From Clostridia bacterium (GTDB lineage Bacteria; Bacillota; Clostridia; Oscillospirales; CAG-272): a stretch of DNA of 64,000 nucleotides. The stretch covers positions 48,786 to 112,785 of the forward strand of contig JAFTXX010000033.1 in NCBI GenBank assembly GCA_017461475.1. Direction: 5' to 3'. A program made the position numbers and the translations under genes. Positions 27,776 to 36,736 of this stretch are shown in pieces. Each line of letters begins with the position of its first letter. Position 1 is the stretch's first letter. The notes below the pieces were generated by a model. That model made no database searches. It had not been told where the DNA came from and was given only the letters and a program-made list of their open reading frames with translations.

Positions 27776-28999
27776 TTAGATTGTGAAACGGTGGAAGGTC
27801 TTTTTACCTTTCTTAACAACCATTCCGTCACCTGCAAAATCGTCCTTGCCGAAGGTCTTGTCAAAGGCTTCGACCTTGACATCGTTTGCTATTACTCCGC
27901 CCTGCTGAATAAGTCTGCGCGCTTCGCCCTTGGAAGGTGCAAGACCGGAAACAACAAGCATATCGATAACTGTGATTTTTCCGTCGGTAAAGTTATCGTC
28001 GGTAAGTGTGGTGGAAGGCATATCGGCAGAAACACCGCCGTTTGCAAACACCGCTTTTGCAGCCGCAAGAGCCTTTTCTGCTTCCTCTTTACCGTGTACG
28101 AGTTCAGTAAGCTCATAGCCGAGCTTTTCCTTTGCACGGTTGAGATCGCTGCCCTCGAGTTTTTCATACTCAGCAATTTCTTCAAGGGGCATAAATGTGA
28201 GCATCTTCATGCACTTGATAACATCGGCATCATCAACGTTTCTCCAATACTGGAAGAAATCGAAGGGACTGGTCTTGTTGGGGTCGAGCCATACAGCGTT
28301 GCCCGCGGTTTTGCCCATCTTATTGCCGTGGGAGTCGGTGAGGAGAGTGATGGTCATGCAATGTGCGTCTTTGCCGAGCTTTCTGCGGATGAGTTCGGTA
28401 CCGCCGAGCATGTTGGACCATTGGTCATTACCGCCGAACTGCATATTACAGCCGTAGGTCTTGAAGAGGTGGTAGAAGTCGTAGCTCTGCATTATCATGT
28501 AGTTAAATTCAAGGAAGGAAAGTCCCTTTTCCATACGTTGCTTATAGCATTCTGCGCGGAGCATATTGTTTACAGAGAAGCATGCGCCTACTTCACGGAG
28601 AAGGTCAACATAGTTGAGGTCAAGAAGCCAATCGGCGTTATTAACCATCTGTGCCTTATCGGGACCAAATTCAATAAAACGCTCCATCTGCTTTTTAAAG
28701 CATTCTGCGTTATGGTCGATATCCTCTTTTGTTAGCATCTTACGCATATCGCTTCTGCCGGAGGGGTCGCCTATCATGGTAGTACCGCCGCCGATAAGAG
28801 CGAAGGGACGGTTACCCGCCATCTGAAGACGTTTCATAAGTGTGAGCGCCATGAAATGGCCTGCGGTAAGGCTGTCTGCGGTACAGTCAAATCCGATATA
28901 GAAAGTCGCCTTGCCGGCGTTGATCATATCTCTGATTTCATCTTCATCTGTGAGCTGTGCAAGAAGTCCTCTTGCTTTGAGTTCTTCAAAAAGTGTCAT
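27776..28999 (-). CDS. tyrS: Tyrosyl-tRNA synthetase
   Basis: 407 residues: class I core with DCTADSLTAGHFMALTLMKR (HIGH-like), GGGTTMIGDPSGR, the tyrosine pocket LNYMIMQSYDF and GGNDQWSNML, the KMSKS-like GNKMGKTAGNAVW and a C-terminal S4 domain (SKGEARRLIQQGGVIAND). It charges tRNA-Tyr. Only 29 bases separate it from recN and there is no T-box leader, so it is probably read through from the long operon. Confidence 0.97.
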   Translation of the reverse strand: MTLFEELKARGLLAQLTDEDEIRDMINAGKATFYIGFDCTADSLTAGHFMALTLMKRLQMAGNRPFALIGGGTTMIGDPSGRSDMRKMLTKEDIDHNAECFKKQMERFIEFGPDKAQMVNNADWLLDLNYVDLLREVGACFSVNNMLRAECYKQRMEKGLSFLEFNYMIMQSYDFYHLFKTYGCNMQFGGNDQWSNMLGGTELIRRKLGKDAHCMTITLLTDSHGNKMGKTAGNAVWLDPNKTSPFDFFQYWRNVDDADVIKCMKMLTFMPLEEIAEYEKLEGSDLNRAKEKLGYELTELVHGKEEAEKALAAAKAVFANGGVSADMPSTTLTDDNFTDGKITVIDMLVVSGLAPSKGEARRLIQQGGVIANDVKVEAFDKTFGKDDFAGDGMVVKKGKKTFHRFTI

Positions 29000-29028
29000 T
29001 GTGGTTCTCCTAAATTTTATGTGTATTT

Positions 29029-30705
29029 TTAAATATTATTTCCTTCGTTTATAAGTTCTCTTGCGGAAACGAGCATATTTTCGCTGACGGTCACGCCGCC
29101 GAGTATTCTCGCTATTTCTCGCACTCTGTCCTCGCCAGAAATGGGTGTAACGGTGGTCTCTGTTCTCTCGCCGACAGCACTCTTTTTAATAAGCATATGC
29201 GAATTTGCAAGAGAGGCTATCTGTGCCGAGTGAGTGACGCAGACGGTTTGAGTTGCAACGGCGCTTTGCTTGAGTTTTATGCCGATTTTGCGTGCGGTCT
29301 TACCCGAAACACCGGTGTCGACCTCGTCGTATATGACGGTGTGAACGCCGAAAGCGTCGGCGAAAACAGTCTTTACCGCAAGCATTATTCTTGCAAGCTC
29401 GCCGCCTGACGCTATCTTGGAAATCGGCTTTGGCTCTTCGCCGCGATTTGCGGAGATGAGGAACAAAACTTTATCCGCACCGTCTTGCGTAAGCGCGCCG
29501 CACGGTGTCACAGCTATATCAAACACAACCTTTTGCATATCAAGGAATTCAAGTTCGGAAAGGACTAAAGGTATAAGTTTTTTTGCCGCCGCTTTACGAG
29601 TATCTGTGAGCTTTTCCGCTGCCGAAAGCGCTTCTTTTTCAGCGTTATCGCAAGCTTTCTTGGCACGGTCGAGCGCGTCGTCCATATTGGAAAGGTCGTT
29701 TAGCTCCTGCTTTGTTTTTTCAAGCAGTTCAATAAGTCCAGCCTCGTCGGTGGCAAAATGCTTTTTGAGTTTGTTAATGGTATTGAGGCGGCTCTCAATT
29801 TTATCAAGAGCTGCGGTGGGGTCATCGCCGATGTCACCGGTGAAATCATAGACAGTCTCTGCAATGTCCTCAATCTCATATCGCATATCGCTGAGCTTGG
29901 CCGCAAGGGTTGCCGCCTCGGGCACGCTATCCGCAATCTGCAAAAGCGATGTCGCGGCGCGGTCGAGAATATATGCAGCGTTTGCCTTTTCGGCATCTTT
30001 TAATGCACGATAGACAAATGATGTCTGCTTTGAAATCTTTTCAGCGTTTGCAACAATTTTTCTTTCGGCGAGCAGGCGGTCCTCCTCACCAACTTTGACT
30101 TTTGCACTTTCAAGCAATTTGGCAGTGTGCCTAAGCTCAGAAATGCGCTTTTCTTTTTCGTCGTTTTTACCTTCAAGTGACGAAAGTTTTTTCTTTGCTT
30201 CTCTCAGCGCTTCGTATTTATGCGAATACTCGGCTGACAGATGTGAATTTTCTGCATATGCGTCAAGAAAAACAATGTGATTATTGTCATCGAGAAGACG
30301 CATACTGTCGTTTTGGCCGTGGATATTTACAAGCATTGGGGCAATTGCTTTTACAGAAGAAGTATTTACCGCTCTGCCGTTGATTTTACTTTGCGTTCTG
30401 CCGTCGGCGCTCATGGTACGGCTTATTATAAGATTACCGTCTTCGTCGGGCGAAGCGTCGCTTTCGGCAAGCAGTTTTATATCGTGCTCGCTAAAGCCGC
30501 CGAACATTGCACTGACGAGCGCTTTTTCCTCACCGCTTCTCAAAATGTCTTTGGAAGTTCGCGCACCGAGCAAAAAGTTGATACTGTCAATAAGTATCGA
30601 CTTTCCCGCGCCCGTTTCGCCCGTGAGTGCTGTAAAACCCACGTCAAAATCTATATCCACGCATTTTATTACTGCGATATTTTCAATATGCAGAGAATAA
30701 AGCAT
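29029..30705 (-). CDS. recN: DNA repair protein RecN
   Basis: 558-residue SMC-like ATPase: Walker A GETGAGKSILIDSINFLLGAR, a central coiled coil (about 150-350) and the C-terminal signature SGGELARIMLAVKTVF with YDEVDTGVSG. It organises DNA ends in double-strand break repair. Preceded by argR with a 15-base gap. In most clostridia recN is followed by spoIVB-spo0A; here it is followed by tyrS. Confidence 0.96.
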   Translation of the reverse strand: MLYSLHIENIAVIKCVDIDFDVGFTALTGETGAGKSILIDSINFLLGARTSKDILRSGEEKALVSAMFGGFSEHDIKLLAESDASPDEDGNLIISRTMSADGRTQSKINGRAVNTSSVKAIAPMLVNIHGQNDSMRLLDDNNHIVFLDAYAENSHLSAEYSHKYEALREAKKKLSSLEGKNDEKEKRISELRHTAKLLESAKVKVGEEDRLLAERKIVANAEKISKQTSFVYRALKDAEKANAAYILDRAATSLLQIADSVPEAATLAAKLSDMRYEIEDIAETVYDFTGDIGDDPTAALDKIESRLNTINKLKKHFATDEAGLIELLEKTKQELNDLSNMDDALDRAKKACDNAEKEALSAAEKLTDTRKAAAKKLIPLVLSELEFLDMQKVVFDIAVTPCGALTQDGADKVLFLISANRGEEPKPISKIASGGELARIMLAVKTVFADAFGVHTVIYDEVDTGVSGKTARKIGIKLKQSAVATQTVCVTHSAQIASLANSHMLIKKSAVGERTETTVTPISGEDRVREIARILGGVTVSENMLVSARELINEGNNI

Positions 30706-30720
30706 TTAGCGGAGCCTCCT

Positions 30721-31179
30721 TTAAACGGAACGCATCATTTGTTTGAGTTTTTCCGAAGTTTCTTTTGCCGCAAGCTCGTTTTTAAGCACGATAATAACTG
30801 TGTCATCACCTGCTACGCATCCGAGTATATCGGGCGAATGTATCGCGTCAATGCCAGAACCTATTGCATTGGCAAGTCCCGGAAAGGTTTTGAGCACGAT
30901 AATGTTATTTGCATATGAAACCTTGATAATAGAGTCAACCAGCACGCCGTTAAACTTAGGCGTAGGATTTGAAACTTCGGCTCTGTGCCCTGCAGCGTAG
31001 CGGTAATTACCCGTACTGCCCACTATCTTTGTAAGTTTGAGTTCACGAATGTCTCGCGATATGGTCGCTTGCGTTGTCTCAAAACCGTATTTATTTAAAT
31101 AGAAAATGAGTTCTTCCTGTGTTTCTATTTCAAACTCGGATATAAGTTCAAGTATTTTTTCCTGTCTCTTACTCTTCAC
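30721..31179 (-). CDS. argR: Arginine repressor ArgR/AhrC
   Basis: 152 residues: N-terminal winged helix (KRQEKILELISEFEIETQEEL...TQATISRDIRELKL) and C-terminal arginine-binding/oligomerisation domain (NNIIVLKTFPGLANAIGSGIDA and GCVAGDDTVIIVL). It represses arginine biosynthesis when arginine binds. GTG start behind GAGGA. Position between nadK and recN is canonical. Confidence 0.95.
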   Translation of the reverse strand: MKSKRQEKILELISEFEIETQEELIFYLNKYGFETTQATISRDIRELKLTKIVGSTGNYRYAAGHRAEVSNPTPKFNGVLVDSIIKVSYANNIIVLKTFPGLANAIGSGIDAIHSPDILGCVAGDDTVIIVLKNELAAKETSEKLKQMMRSV

Positions 31180-31192
31180 TGTTGTCCTCTTT

Positions 31193-32059
31193 CTATTTCT
31201 TCAGTTCGTATTTAGAAATCTTGTTATTTAATGTTTCAAAGAAGCCTTCGTCTTTAAGCGAAAGCATTTTTACATACTTTTCGGAACGTCTTATTATAAG
31301 TTCTTCGCCGCAACGCAAAGGGGTTACCCCCTCGCCGTCAATGGTTACATTCCAACTTTCATTGCGGTCATCGCTATGTATGACTGTAAGCGTGCTGTTA
31401 CCGGAAAAAACTATCGGACATGCATAACGCGAGCTCGGACATATCGGTGTCGCACAAATACATTCAAGCGTAGGATCAAGTACACTTCCGCCTGCCGACA
31501 TAGAATATGCTGTAGATCCTGTAGGTGTTGACAATATCAAACCGTCAGCACGAATAGTGCGAACACTTTTTCCGTCAGCATAAAGGTCAATGTCAATGCT
31601 TCGGGTATATCCGCCGCGATTTATAACAACATCATTGAGTGCATCTCTAATAGGAAAAGTCTCTCCGTCGCGGCAAACATCAATTGAAAGCACCATGCGT
31701 TCTTCGACCCGATACTTGCCTTTGTAAATATTATTTATAAGATGAAGTTCATCTTTTTCAAGCTCCGCCATATAGCCGAGCCTGCCAAGGTTAACTCCAA
31801 GTATCGGAACATCTACTGTAAGCGCTTTTTCTGCCGCGCGAAGTATTGAACCGTCGCCGCCCAGCACTACTATAAGGTCGCAGTTTTTATACAGATCATC
31901 TCCGCATGCAAACTTTGCACCGTTTGCATACTGCATTGTGCTATGTTTGACATCCATCCACACCTCGGCTCCGTTATTAATAAAATGCGAAACCGTCTCC
32001 GTTGTGTACATATCGTCATTTTCTTTACGAATAACAGGTATAATTACAACTTGTTTCAT
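31193..32059 (-). CDS. nadK: NAD kinase
   Basis: 288 residues with LVVLGGDGSILRAAEKAL (GGDG motif), GVNLGRLGYMAEL, LILSTPTGSTAYSMSAGGSV and the C-terminal VTIDGEGVTPL. It phosphorylates NAD to NADP. A GTG two codons upstream is possible, but GAGG spacing favours ATG 32059. The gene ends 13 bases before argR. Confidence 0.96.
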   Translation of the reverse strand: MKQVVIIPVIRKENDDMYTTETVSHFINNGAEVWMDVKHSTMQYANGAKFACGDDLYKNCDLIVVLGGDGSILRAAEKALTVDVPILGVNLGRLGYMAELEKDELHLINNIYKGKYRVEERMVLSIDVCRDGETFPIRDALNDVVINRGGYTRSIDIDLYADGKSVRTIRADGLILSTPTGSTAYSMSAGGSVLDPTLECICATPICPSSRYACPIVFSGNSTLTVIHSDDRNESWNVTIDGEGVTPLRCGEELIIRRSEKYVKMLSLKDEGFFETLNNKISKYELKK

Positions 32060-32066
32060 ATGCACC

Positions 32067-32849
32067 TCAGTTAACGCAATCAGAAATAAGTAAGCTTATA
32101 TTACCGCTAAAACCGGACATTGCACCGCCGCGGGAAAAGCATGCAAGAAATTCGGTGTTACCGTCGCCGCCCTTTATGGGTGAGACTATAAGACCGACAA
32201 AGTCAAAACCGTTTTCGGCGGCACAGCCAATAACTTTGCGAATCGACATGGCGCGGGCAACCGCGCTTTTTACAATGCCGCCTTTACCTACCGCTTCTCT
32301 GCCCGCTTCAAACTGCGGTTTTACAAGGCTGACGAGCACAGACTTTTCAGCCATTACGGTAGTAAGCGACGGAATAATCAACGTTTGCGATATGAAAGAA
32401 ACATCCATCACGGCAATTTCACAAGGCTCTGCAAAATCTGCAGCCGAGAGGTTTCGTGCGTTGTATTTTTCCATAGATACGACGCGAGAATCCAAGCGAA
32501 GTTTTTCGGCAAGCTGATTTGTACCCGAGTCAACGGCGTACACTTTAGAAGCACCTTTTGAAAGAAGATATTCTGTAAATCCGCCGGTAGACGCGCCGAC
32601 ATCTATTGCAACTTTGCCGTCTGCTGATAGGTCGAAAGCTTCAAACGCTGCTTTGAGTTTGAGTGCACCGCGGCTGACATATCCTATGGGGTCATTTCCT
32701 ACCTCTACAGTGTCGCTGTCCGAAATATCCATAGACGATTTCACTGCTGTTTTACCGTTGACCGTGACGCGGCTGTCAGAAATGAGCAGTTTGGCGCGCT
32801 GACGGCTGTCGGCATACCCGTTTTGAGTGAGGTAAATATCAAGTCTCAT
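32067..32849 (-). CDS. tlyA: TlyA-family S4/FtsJ rRNA methyltransferase
   Basis: 260 residues: S4 RNA-binding domain (MRLDIYLTQNGYADSRQRAKLLI) then a Rossmann methyltransferase with SAM motif VAIDVGASTGGFTEYLL, acidic loop VYAVDSGTNQL, and MDVSFISQT. TlyA methylates 2'-O of rRNA; hemolysin naming is historical. Overlaps ispA (TGATG). Confidence 0.95.
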   Translation of the reverse strand: MRLDIYLTQNGYADSRQRAKLLISDSRVTVNGKTAVKSSMDISDSDTVEVGNDPIGYVSRGALKLKAAFEAFDLSADGKVAIDVGASTGGFTEYLLSKGASKVYAVDSGTNQLAEKLRLDSRVVSMEKYNARNLSAADFAEPCEIAVMDVSFISQTLIIPSLTTVMAEKSVLVSLVKPQFEAGREAVGKGGIVKSAVARAMSIRKVIGCAAENGFDFVGLIVSPIKGGDGNTEFLACFSRGGAMSGFSGNISLLISDCVN

Positions 32850-33724
32850 CAGCTTTTGCGGTTTAAAAGCATGTTTGCAAGGTCGATAAGCGTTTCGGAA
32901 TTTTCATACCCGCTTATTGCCGCGCATGCTTCATCGGTAACTTTTTTCGCGTATTCCATAGCATCTTTGACGCTCATAAACGAAAGGAAAGTTGTCTTTT
33001 CGTTCTTTGCATCGCTTCCGACAGGCTTGCCGAGTTCTTCGGTACTACCATATTTATCAAGGATATCATCAATTATCTGGAATGCAAGTCCTACGCCAGC
33101 GCCGTAAGTGTCGGCTGCTTTGAGAGCGGCATTGTCGCCGCCTGCAGCTATAACGCCGAGTTTTGCGGCGACGCGAATAAGCGCTCCGGTTTTGTGTGCG
33201 TGAAGGTTTAAAAGTTCATCAAATTCAAGTTTCTTCCCCTCGCTTGCGATATCTATCATCTGTCCTTCACACATTCCCTCGGCACCCGAAGCAAGTGCGA
33301 GAGTTTCAACCGCTTTGAGTTTACTCTCGGCGGTGACATTTGTGTTTGACATTGCGCATTCAAACGCTGAGAAAATAAGAGCGTCGCCGGCGAGAAGCGC
33401 GGGGGCTTCGCCGAAAACCTTATGATTTGTCGGTTTGCCGCGGCGCATATCGTCATTATCCATGCACGGAAGGTCGTCATGGATAAGAGAAAATGTATGT
33501 ATCATCTCAAGCGCGCAGGCATACGGCATTGCCGCATCTTCACCGCCGCCTAAAAGTTTACAAAATTCAAGTACCAAAAACGGTCTAATGCGCTTGCCGC
33601 CGCACATTGTGCTGTATTTCATTGCTTTATACAGTGTGGTGTCACGGTGAGCGTCAAAAAAAGATTTCAGCGCGTCTTCGGTCAGTGTGGCGTTTTCCTC
33701 TACTTTGAGTTTGATATCGGACAT
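32849..33724 (-). CDS. ispA: Farnesyl/geranyl diphosphate synthase
   Basis: 291 residues with first Asp-rich motif DDLPCMDNDDMRRG, second motif QIIDDILD, and GGKRIRPFL near 44. It condenses IPP with allylic diphosphates for undecaprenyl and other isoprenoids. One-base overlap with xseB. The dxs gene usually found between ispA and tlyA in clostridia is absent. Confidence 0.96.
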   Translation of the reverse strand: MSDIKLKVEENATLTEDALKSFFDAHRDTTLYKAMKYSTMCGGKRIRPFLVLEFCKLLGGGEDAAMPYACALEMIHTFSLIHDDLPCMDNDDMRRGKPTNHKVFGEAPALLAGDALIFSAFECAMSNTNVTAESKLKAVETLALASGAEGMCEGQMIDIASEGKKLEFDELLNLHAHKTGALIRVAAKLGVIAAGGDNAALKAADTYGAGVGLAFQIIDDILDKYGSTEELGKPVGSDAKNEKTTFLSFMSVKDAMEYAKKVTDEACAAISGYENSETLIDLANMLLNRKS

Positions 33725-33963
33725 TACTTTGCTCCTCCGACAAAGTCGGTTTCTTGTAAGTTACCGTCATCGCCTTTGGCAAGCAGTTTTACCTTTTGTT
33801 CAGCGCCTTCGAGCTTCGCATTGCAGAGTTTTACAAGGGTGATTCCCTCTTCAAAAAGTCCGAGAGAGTCGTCAAGCCCCGCTGTGCCGCCGTCGAGTGC
33901 GCGTACTATTTCTTCAAGGCGTGCCATTGCCTCTTCAAATGTTTTTTCTTTATTTTCTGCCAT
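33724..33963 (-). CDS. xseB: Exodeoxyribonuclease VII small subunit
   Basis: 79-residue helical hairpin with TFEEAMARLEEIVRALDGGT and the SLGLFEEGITLVKLCNAKL family segment. Partner of XseA (next upstream). Confidence 0.95.
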   Translation of the reverse strand: MAENKEKTFEEAMARLEEIVRALDGGTAGLDDSLGLFEEGITLVKLCNAKLEGAEQKVKLLAKGDDGNLQETDFVGGAK

Positions 33964-33974
33964 TTCTTTTCTCC

Positions 33975-35207
33975 TTAGTTCACTGTGGCATCAAGCGTGC
34001 CGTCGCTGAGTCTGAGCGTAAATGTGTCACCCTTTGACACGTCGTTTACGGATGAAATAACTTTACCGTCCGCACCCGCGGCTACCGAATATCCCCTTGA
34101 AAGAATACCGAGAGGACTGAGTGCCTCAAGTTTTGCAGTGCGCTGTGCCAAAAGCGCGCGGTCTGCGGTTAGCTTTGTATTCATCGAAGTTTCAAGCCGC
34201 TGACCGAGCATGAGAAGTTGCATTTTGCGATCTTCAAACATGCGCTCGGGGTATGCGAAAATCCCCTGCGTTTTATAAAAATCGAGGATCTGTCTGCCAC
34301 TTTCAATACGTCTCGAAAGCAACAACGACATTCTGCCGATTATATTATCAATTTTGTGCATGAGCTCGTGAGTTTCGGGTACTGCAAGTTCTGCCGCCGC
34401 AGAAGGAGTGGGCGCACGACGGTCTGCAACAAAGTCGCAGATGGTAAAGTCGGTTTCGTGTCCTACCGCGGATATAGTTGGAATTGCCGATGCCGCAACG
34501 GTTCTCGCAAGTGTTTCGTCATTGAACGCCCAAAGGTCCTCTATTGAACCGCCGCCGCGGCCGATGATGATAACATCAACGTTTCTCTGCTCGTTGAAAT
34601 AGTTCATACCGGCTATAAGTGAAGGCGCAGCTTCCGCCCCCTGAACAAGCGCAGGATAAAGAATAACCTTTGCATATGGGAAACGTCTTCCGAGGATATT
34701 GATTATATCGCGTATCGCAGCGCCTGTGGGAGATGTGATAACTCCTATGCGCGTGGGGATTTTAGGAAGCGGCTTTTTGCGCGCTTCATCGAAAAGTCCT
34801 TCAGCGGAAAGTTTTTTCTTTAGTTGTTCAAAGGCAAAATAGAGCGCGCCTATACCGTCGGGCTCCATTGCGTCACAGTAAAGCTGATACTGACCGTCGC
34901 GGACAAATGCCGAAACTCTGCCGCGAGCGACAATCTTCATACCGTTTTCGGGAACGAAATTAATCTTTGACGCGGCGCTGCGGAACATGACCGCCTTTAT
35001 CAGCGAGCCTTCGTCTTTGATGGTAAAATAGAAGTGCCCTGTTTTATAGTGATTAGTAAAGTTTGAAATCTCGCCCTTTACAGTTACGCGGGAAAGAAAT
35101 GCGTCGCCGTCTATTTTTGACTTTATATATTCATTGAGCTGAGTGACAGTTATCGCACCGTCGCCCTGCTTTTCAGGTGTTCCGAAATTTTCGTCAAACA
35201 CACCCAT
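33975..35207 (-). CDS. xseA: Exodeoxyribonuclease VII large subunit
   Basis: 410 residues: N-terminal OB fold (TVKGEISNFTNHYKTGHFYF), catalytic core with RIGVITSPTGAAIRDI, VIIIGRGGGSIEDLWAFND and SAVGHETDFTICDFVADRRAPTPSAAAE-type sequence, then a coiled-coil arm. Degrades single-stranded DNA with XseB. Confidence 0.96.
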   Translation of the reverse strand: MGVFDENFGTPEKQGDGAITVTQLNEYIKSKIDGDAFLSRVTVKGEISNFTNHYKTGHFYFTIKDEGSLIKAVMFRSAASKINFVPENGMKIVARGRVSAFVRDGQYQLYCDAMEPDGIGALYFAFEQLKKKLSAEGLFDEARKKPLPKIPTRIGVITSPTGAAIRDIINILGRRFPYAKVILYPALVQGAEAAPSLIAGMNYFNEQRNVDVIIIGRGGGSIEDLWAFNDETLARTVAASAIPTISAVGHETDFTICDFVADRRAPTPSAAAELAVPETHELMHKIDNIIGRMSLLLSRRIESGRQILDFYKTQGIFAYPERMFEDRKMQLLMLGQRLETSMNTKLTADRALLAQRTAKLEALSPLGILSRGYSVAAGADGKVISSVNDVSKGDTFTLRLSDGTLDATVN

Positions 35208-35216
35208 TTGTTTCTC

Positions 35217-36164
35217 CTATCTGTTTTTGAAATACTTTTGCCTTGCAAGCTCAGCTATACCGACAGCGTTATCTGATGACAATGCAGGTTCGGCAAAGCA
35301 AACATTTCCTAAAGTTTCAAGCATATTGCGTATGCGTTTATTACTCATTACGCCGCCGCCGAATACTATCGGCATATCGCCGTAACTTTCTCTTGCATCC
35401 TCTGCCATTTTATGCAAGGTTCTCGCAACAAAGTCGAGTACAAACGCACTTGTTGCCGATTTATCGTTTGTATCTTTATAAACTTTCGAGGAAAGGTTCT
35501 GCAGCCCCGAAAGGTTGCAGTATGCGTCTTTTACGCTGATTTTGGCTTTTTGAATTTTCGCGGTATATTTTTCCGCTTCTTTTTCAAGCTCGGCACCGCA
35601 TGGAAATCCCATACCCATCATTACACCGGCGCGGTCAATTGCCTGACCTGCACTCAAATCTCGTGTGCCGCCGACAATTTCGGTGTCAAAGCCGTCGTCA
35701 CCGCGTTTGCAAAGCAGAACTTCTGTTGTACCGCCCGAAACATGGAACGCGATAAATTTTTCATCAGCGATGTTCCACGCATCGGCGGAAGTGAGTGCCG
35801 CGGAAATGTGACCGCATTGGTGGGAAAAAGCATATGCGTCTATCCCTCTCCCTGTTTTAAAAGCAAGAGCAGTATCGACTCCGCAAAGGAAACACGGCAT
35901 ATACGAGCCTTCGACATTGCGAGGTCTTGACGAATATCCGACCGCTTTTACTTCACTGCAACAGAGAACTTCATCGGCTTTAGCAAGCACTTCGGGAAGA
36001 TTTTTGATGTGTGCAAACACTGCGTCACTCTGACGAAGTCCGCATTCGCCGCTTGCAACGGGCAAAAGCTTTTTGATATTGGCTATGACCTTGCCGTTTT
36101 CGTCAACAATTCCGACCGAGGTTGTATAGTTGCTTGTGTCGATGCCGACAAAGAAGGCACTCAT
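35217..36164 (-). CDS. Kae1/TsaD-like domain protein (peptidase M22-type paralog)
   Basis: 315 residues of the ASKHA ATPase family: N-terminal VGIDTSNYTTSVGI, metal-binding HQCGH motif near 116-120 (HxxxH), FHVSGGTTEVLL and FGGGVMSNKRIR. It resembles TsaD/Kae1, which makes t6A in tRNA, but with a divergent N-terminus (GIDTSNYTTS rather than GIETSCDET) it matches the clostridial paralog usually annotated as O-sialoglycoprotein endopeptidase-like. True tsaD would be elsewhere. Overlaps nusB by 4 bases. Confidence 0.82.
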   Translation of the reverse strand: MSAFFVGIDTSNYTTSVGIVDENGKVIANIKKLLPVASGECGLRQSDAVFAHIKNLPEVLAKADEVLCCSEVKAVGYSSRPRNVEGSYMPCFLCGVDTALAFKTGRGIDAYAFSHQCGHISAALTSADAWNIADEKFIAFHVSGGTTEVLLCKRGDDGFDTEIVGGTRDLSAGQAIDRAGVMMGMGFPCGAELEKEAEKYTAKIQKAKISVKDAYCNLSGLQNLSSKVYKDTNDKSATSAFVLDFVARTLHKMAEDARESYGDMPIVFGGGVMSNKRIRNMLETLGNVCFAEPALSSDNAVGIAELARQKYFKNR

Positions 36165-36565
36165 TTGCCAAGTTCCTCTTTAACCGAGTTGAGAACACCG
36201 TTTACAAATCCCTTGGTCTTTTCATCATCGTATGTTTTTACAAGCTCGACTGCCTCGTTGATAGCGACACTTGCGGGAATAGAGTCTATATAGAGCATCT
36301 CATATATCGCGATACGCATGATGGATTTTGCCACCTTTGCAATGCGGGACAGTTTTCTGCCCTTGGAATATTTTTCGATATATGCGTCAATTTCGTCAGC
36401 CTTTTCAACAATGCCGAAAAAGACAGTCTTTATATACTCATTTTCCTCAATACCGCGAGCTTCAAGCGCGGTGGTGTAAAGTTCATCTTTGTTCTCGTAG
36501 CAACCGTATTCATTTTCAAAAACGAGGCCGAGTACCGCCTCTCTTGATTCACGTCTGTTAAGCAT
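36161..36565 (-). CDS. nusB: Transcription antitermination factor NusB
   Basis: 134 residues: NRRESREAVLGLVFENEY start, VFGIVEKADEIDAYIEKYS-type middle and ASVAINEAVELVKTYDDEKTKGFVNGVLN at the C-terminus, matching NusB. It binds boxA RNA with NusE for rRNA antitermination. First gene of the long minus-strand run, with a consensus-like promoter upstream. Confidence 0.96.
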   Translation of the reverse strand: MLNRRESREAVLGLVFENEYGCYENKDELYTTALEARGIEENEYIKTVFFGIVEKADEIDAYIEKYSKGRKLSRIAKVAKSIMRIAIYEMLYIDSIPASVAINEAVELVKTYDDEKTKGFVNGVLNSVKEELGK

Positions 36566-36614
36566 AAATTCTCCGTTTCAATAGTGTAAAAATGTAATAC
36601 TTATCTAAATATAT

Positions 36615-36643
36615 ATTATATAATATAATATCTGTGTTGTCAA
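36615..36643 (-). promoter_or_regulatory. Promoter of the nusB-to-dnaE run
   Basis: Minus strand TTGACA (36643-36638), 17-base spacer, TATAAT (36620-36615). Only short gaps (under ~35 bases) follow for 14 kb, so one transcript could cover nusB through dnaE, though internal promoters are possible. Confidence 0.8.
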
Positions 36644-36679
36644 TGAATATCGGCAAACATTCACGCATAAAAATACATC

Positions 36680-36708
36680 TTGAAACAATGCGGAAATTGT
36701 GATACAAT
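36680..36708 (+). promoter_or_regulatory. Promoter of the small membrane protein gene
   Basis: TTGAAA (36680-36685), 17-base spacer, TACAAT (36703-36708), divergent from the nusB promoter. Confidence 0.7.
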
Positions 36709-36736
36709 AACGGTATATTCTTTAGGAGATATCATC

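Noticed and set aside
27757-27882. 42-codon N-terminal extension of MurB
   Set aside because: Overlaps the tyrS 3' end, has no similarity to MurB, and an internal ATG with a ribosome-site-like AAGGA fits the family start.
27695-28735. Antisense frame opposite tyrS
   Set aside because: Shadow of a well-supported tyrosyl-tRNA synthetase gene.
29000-29028. T-box leader for tyrS (also looked for before thrC)
   Set aside because: Gaps are under 35 bases and hold only the ribosome site.
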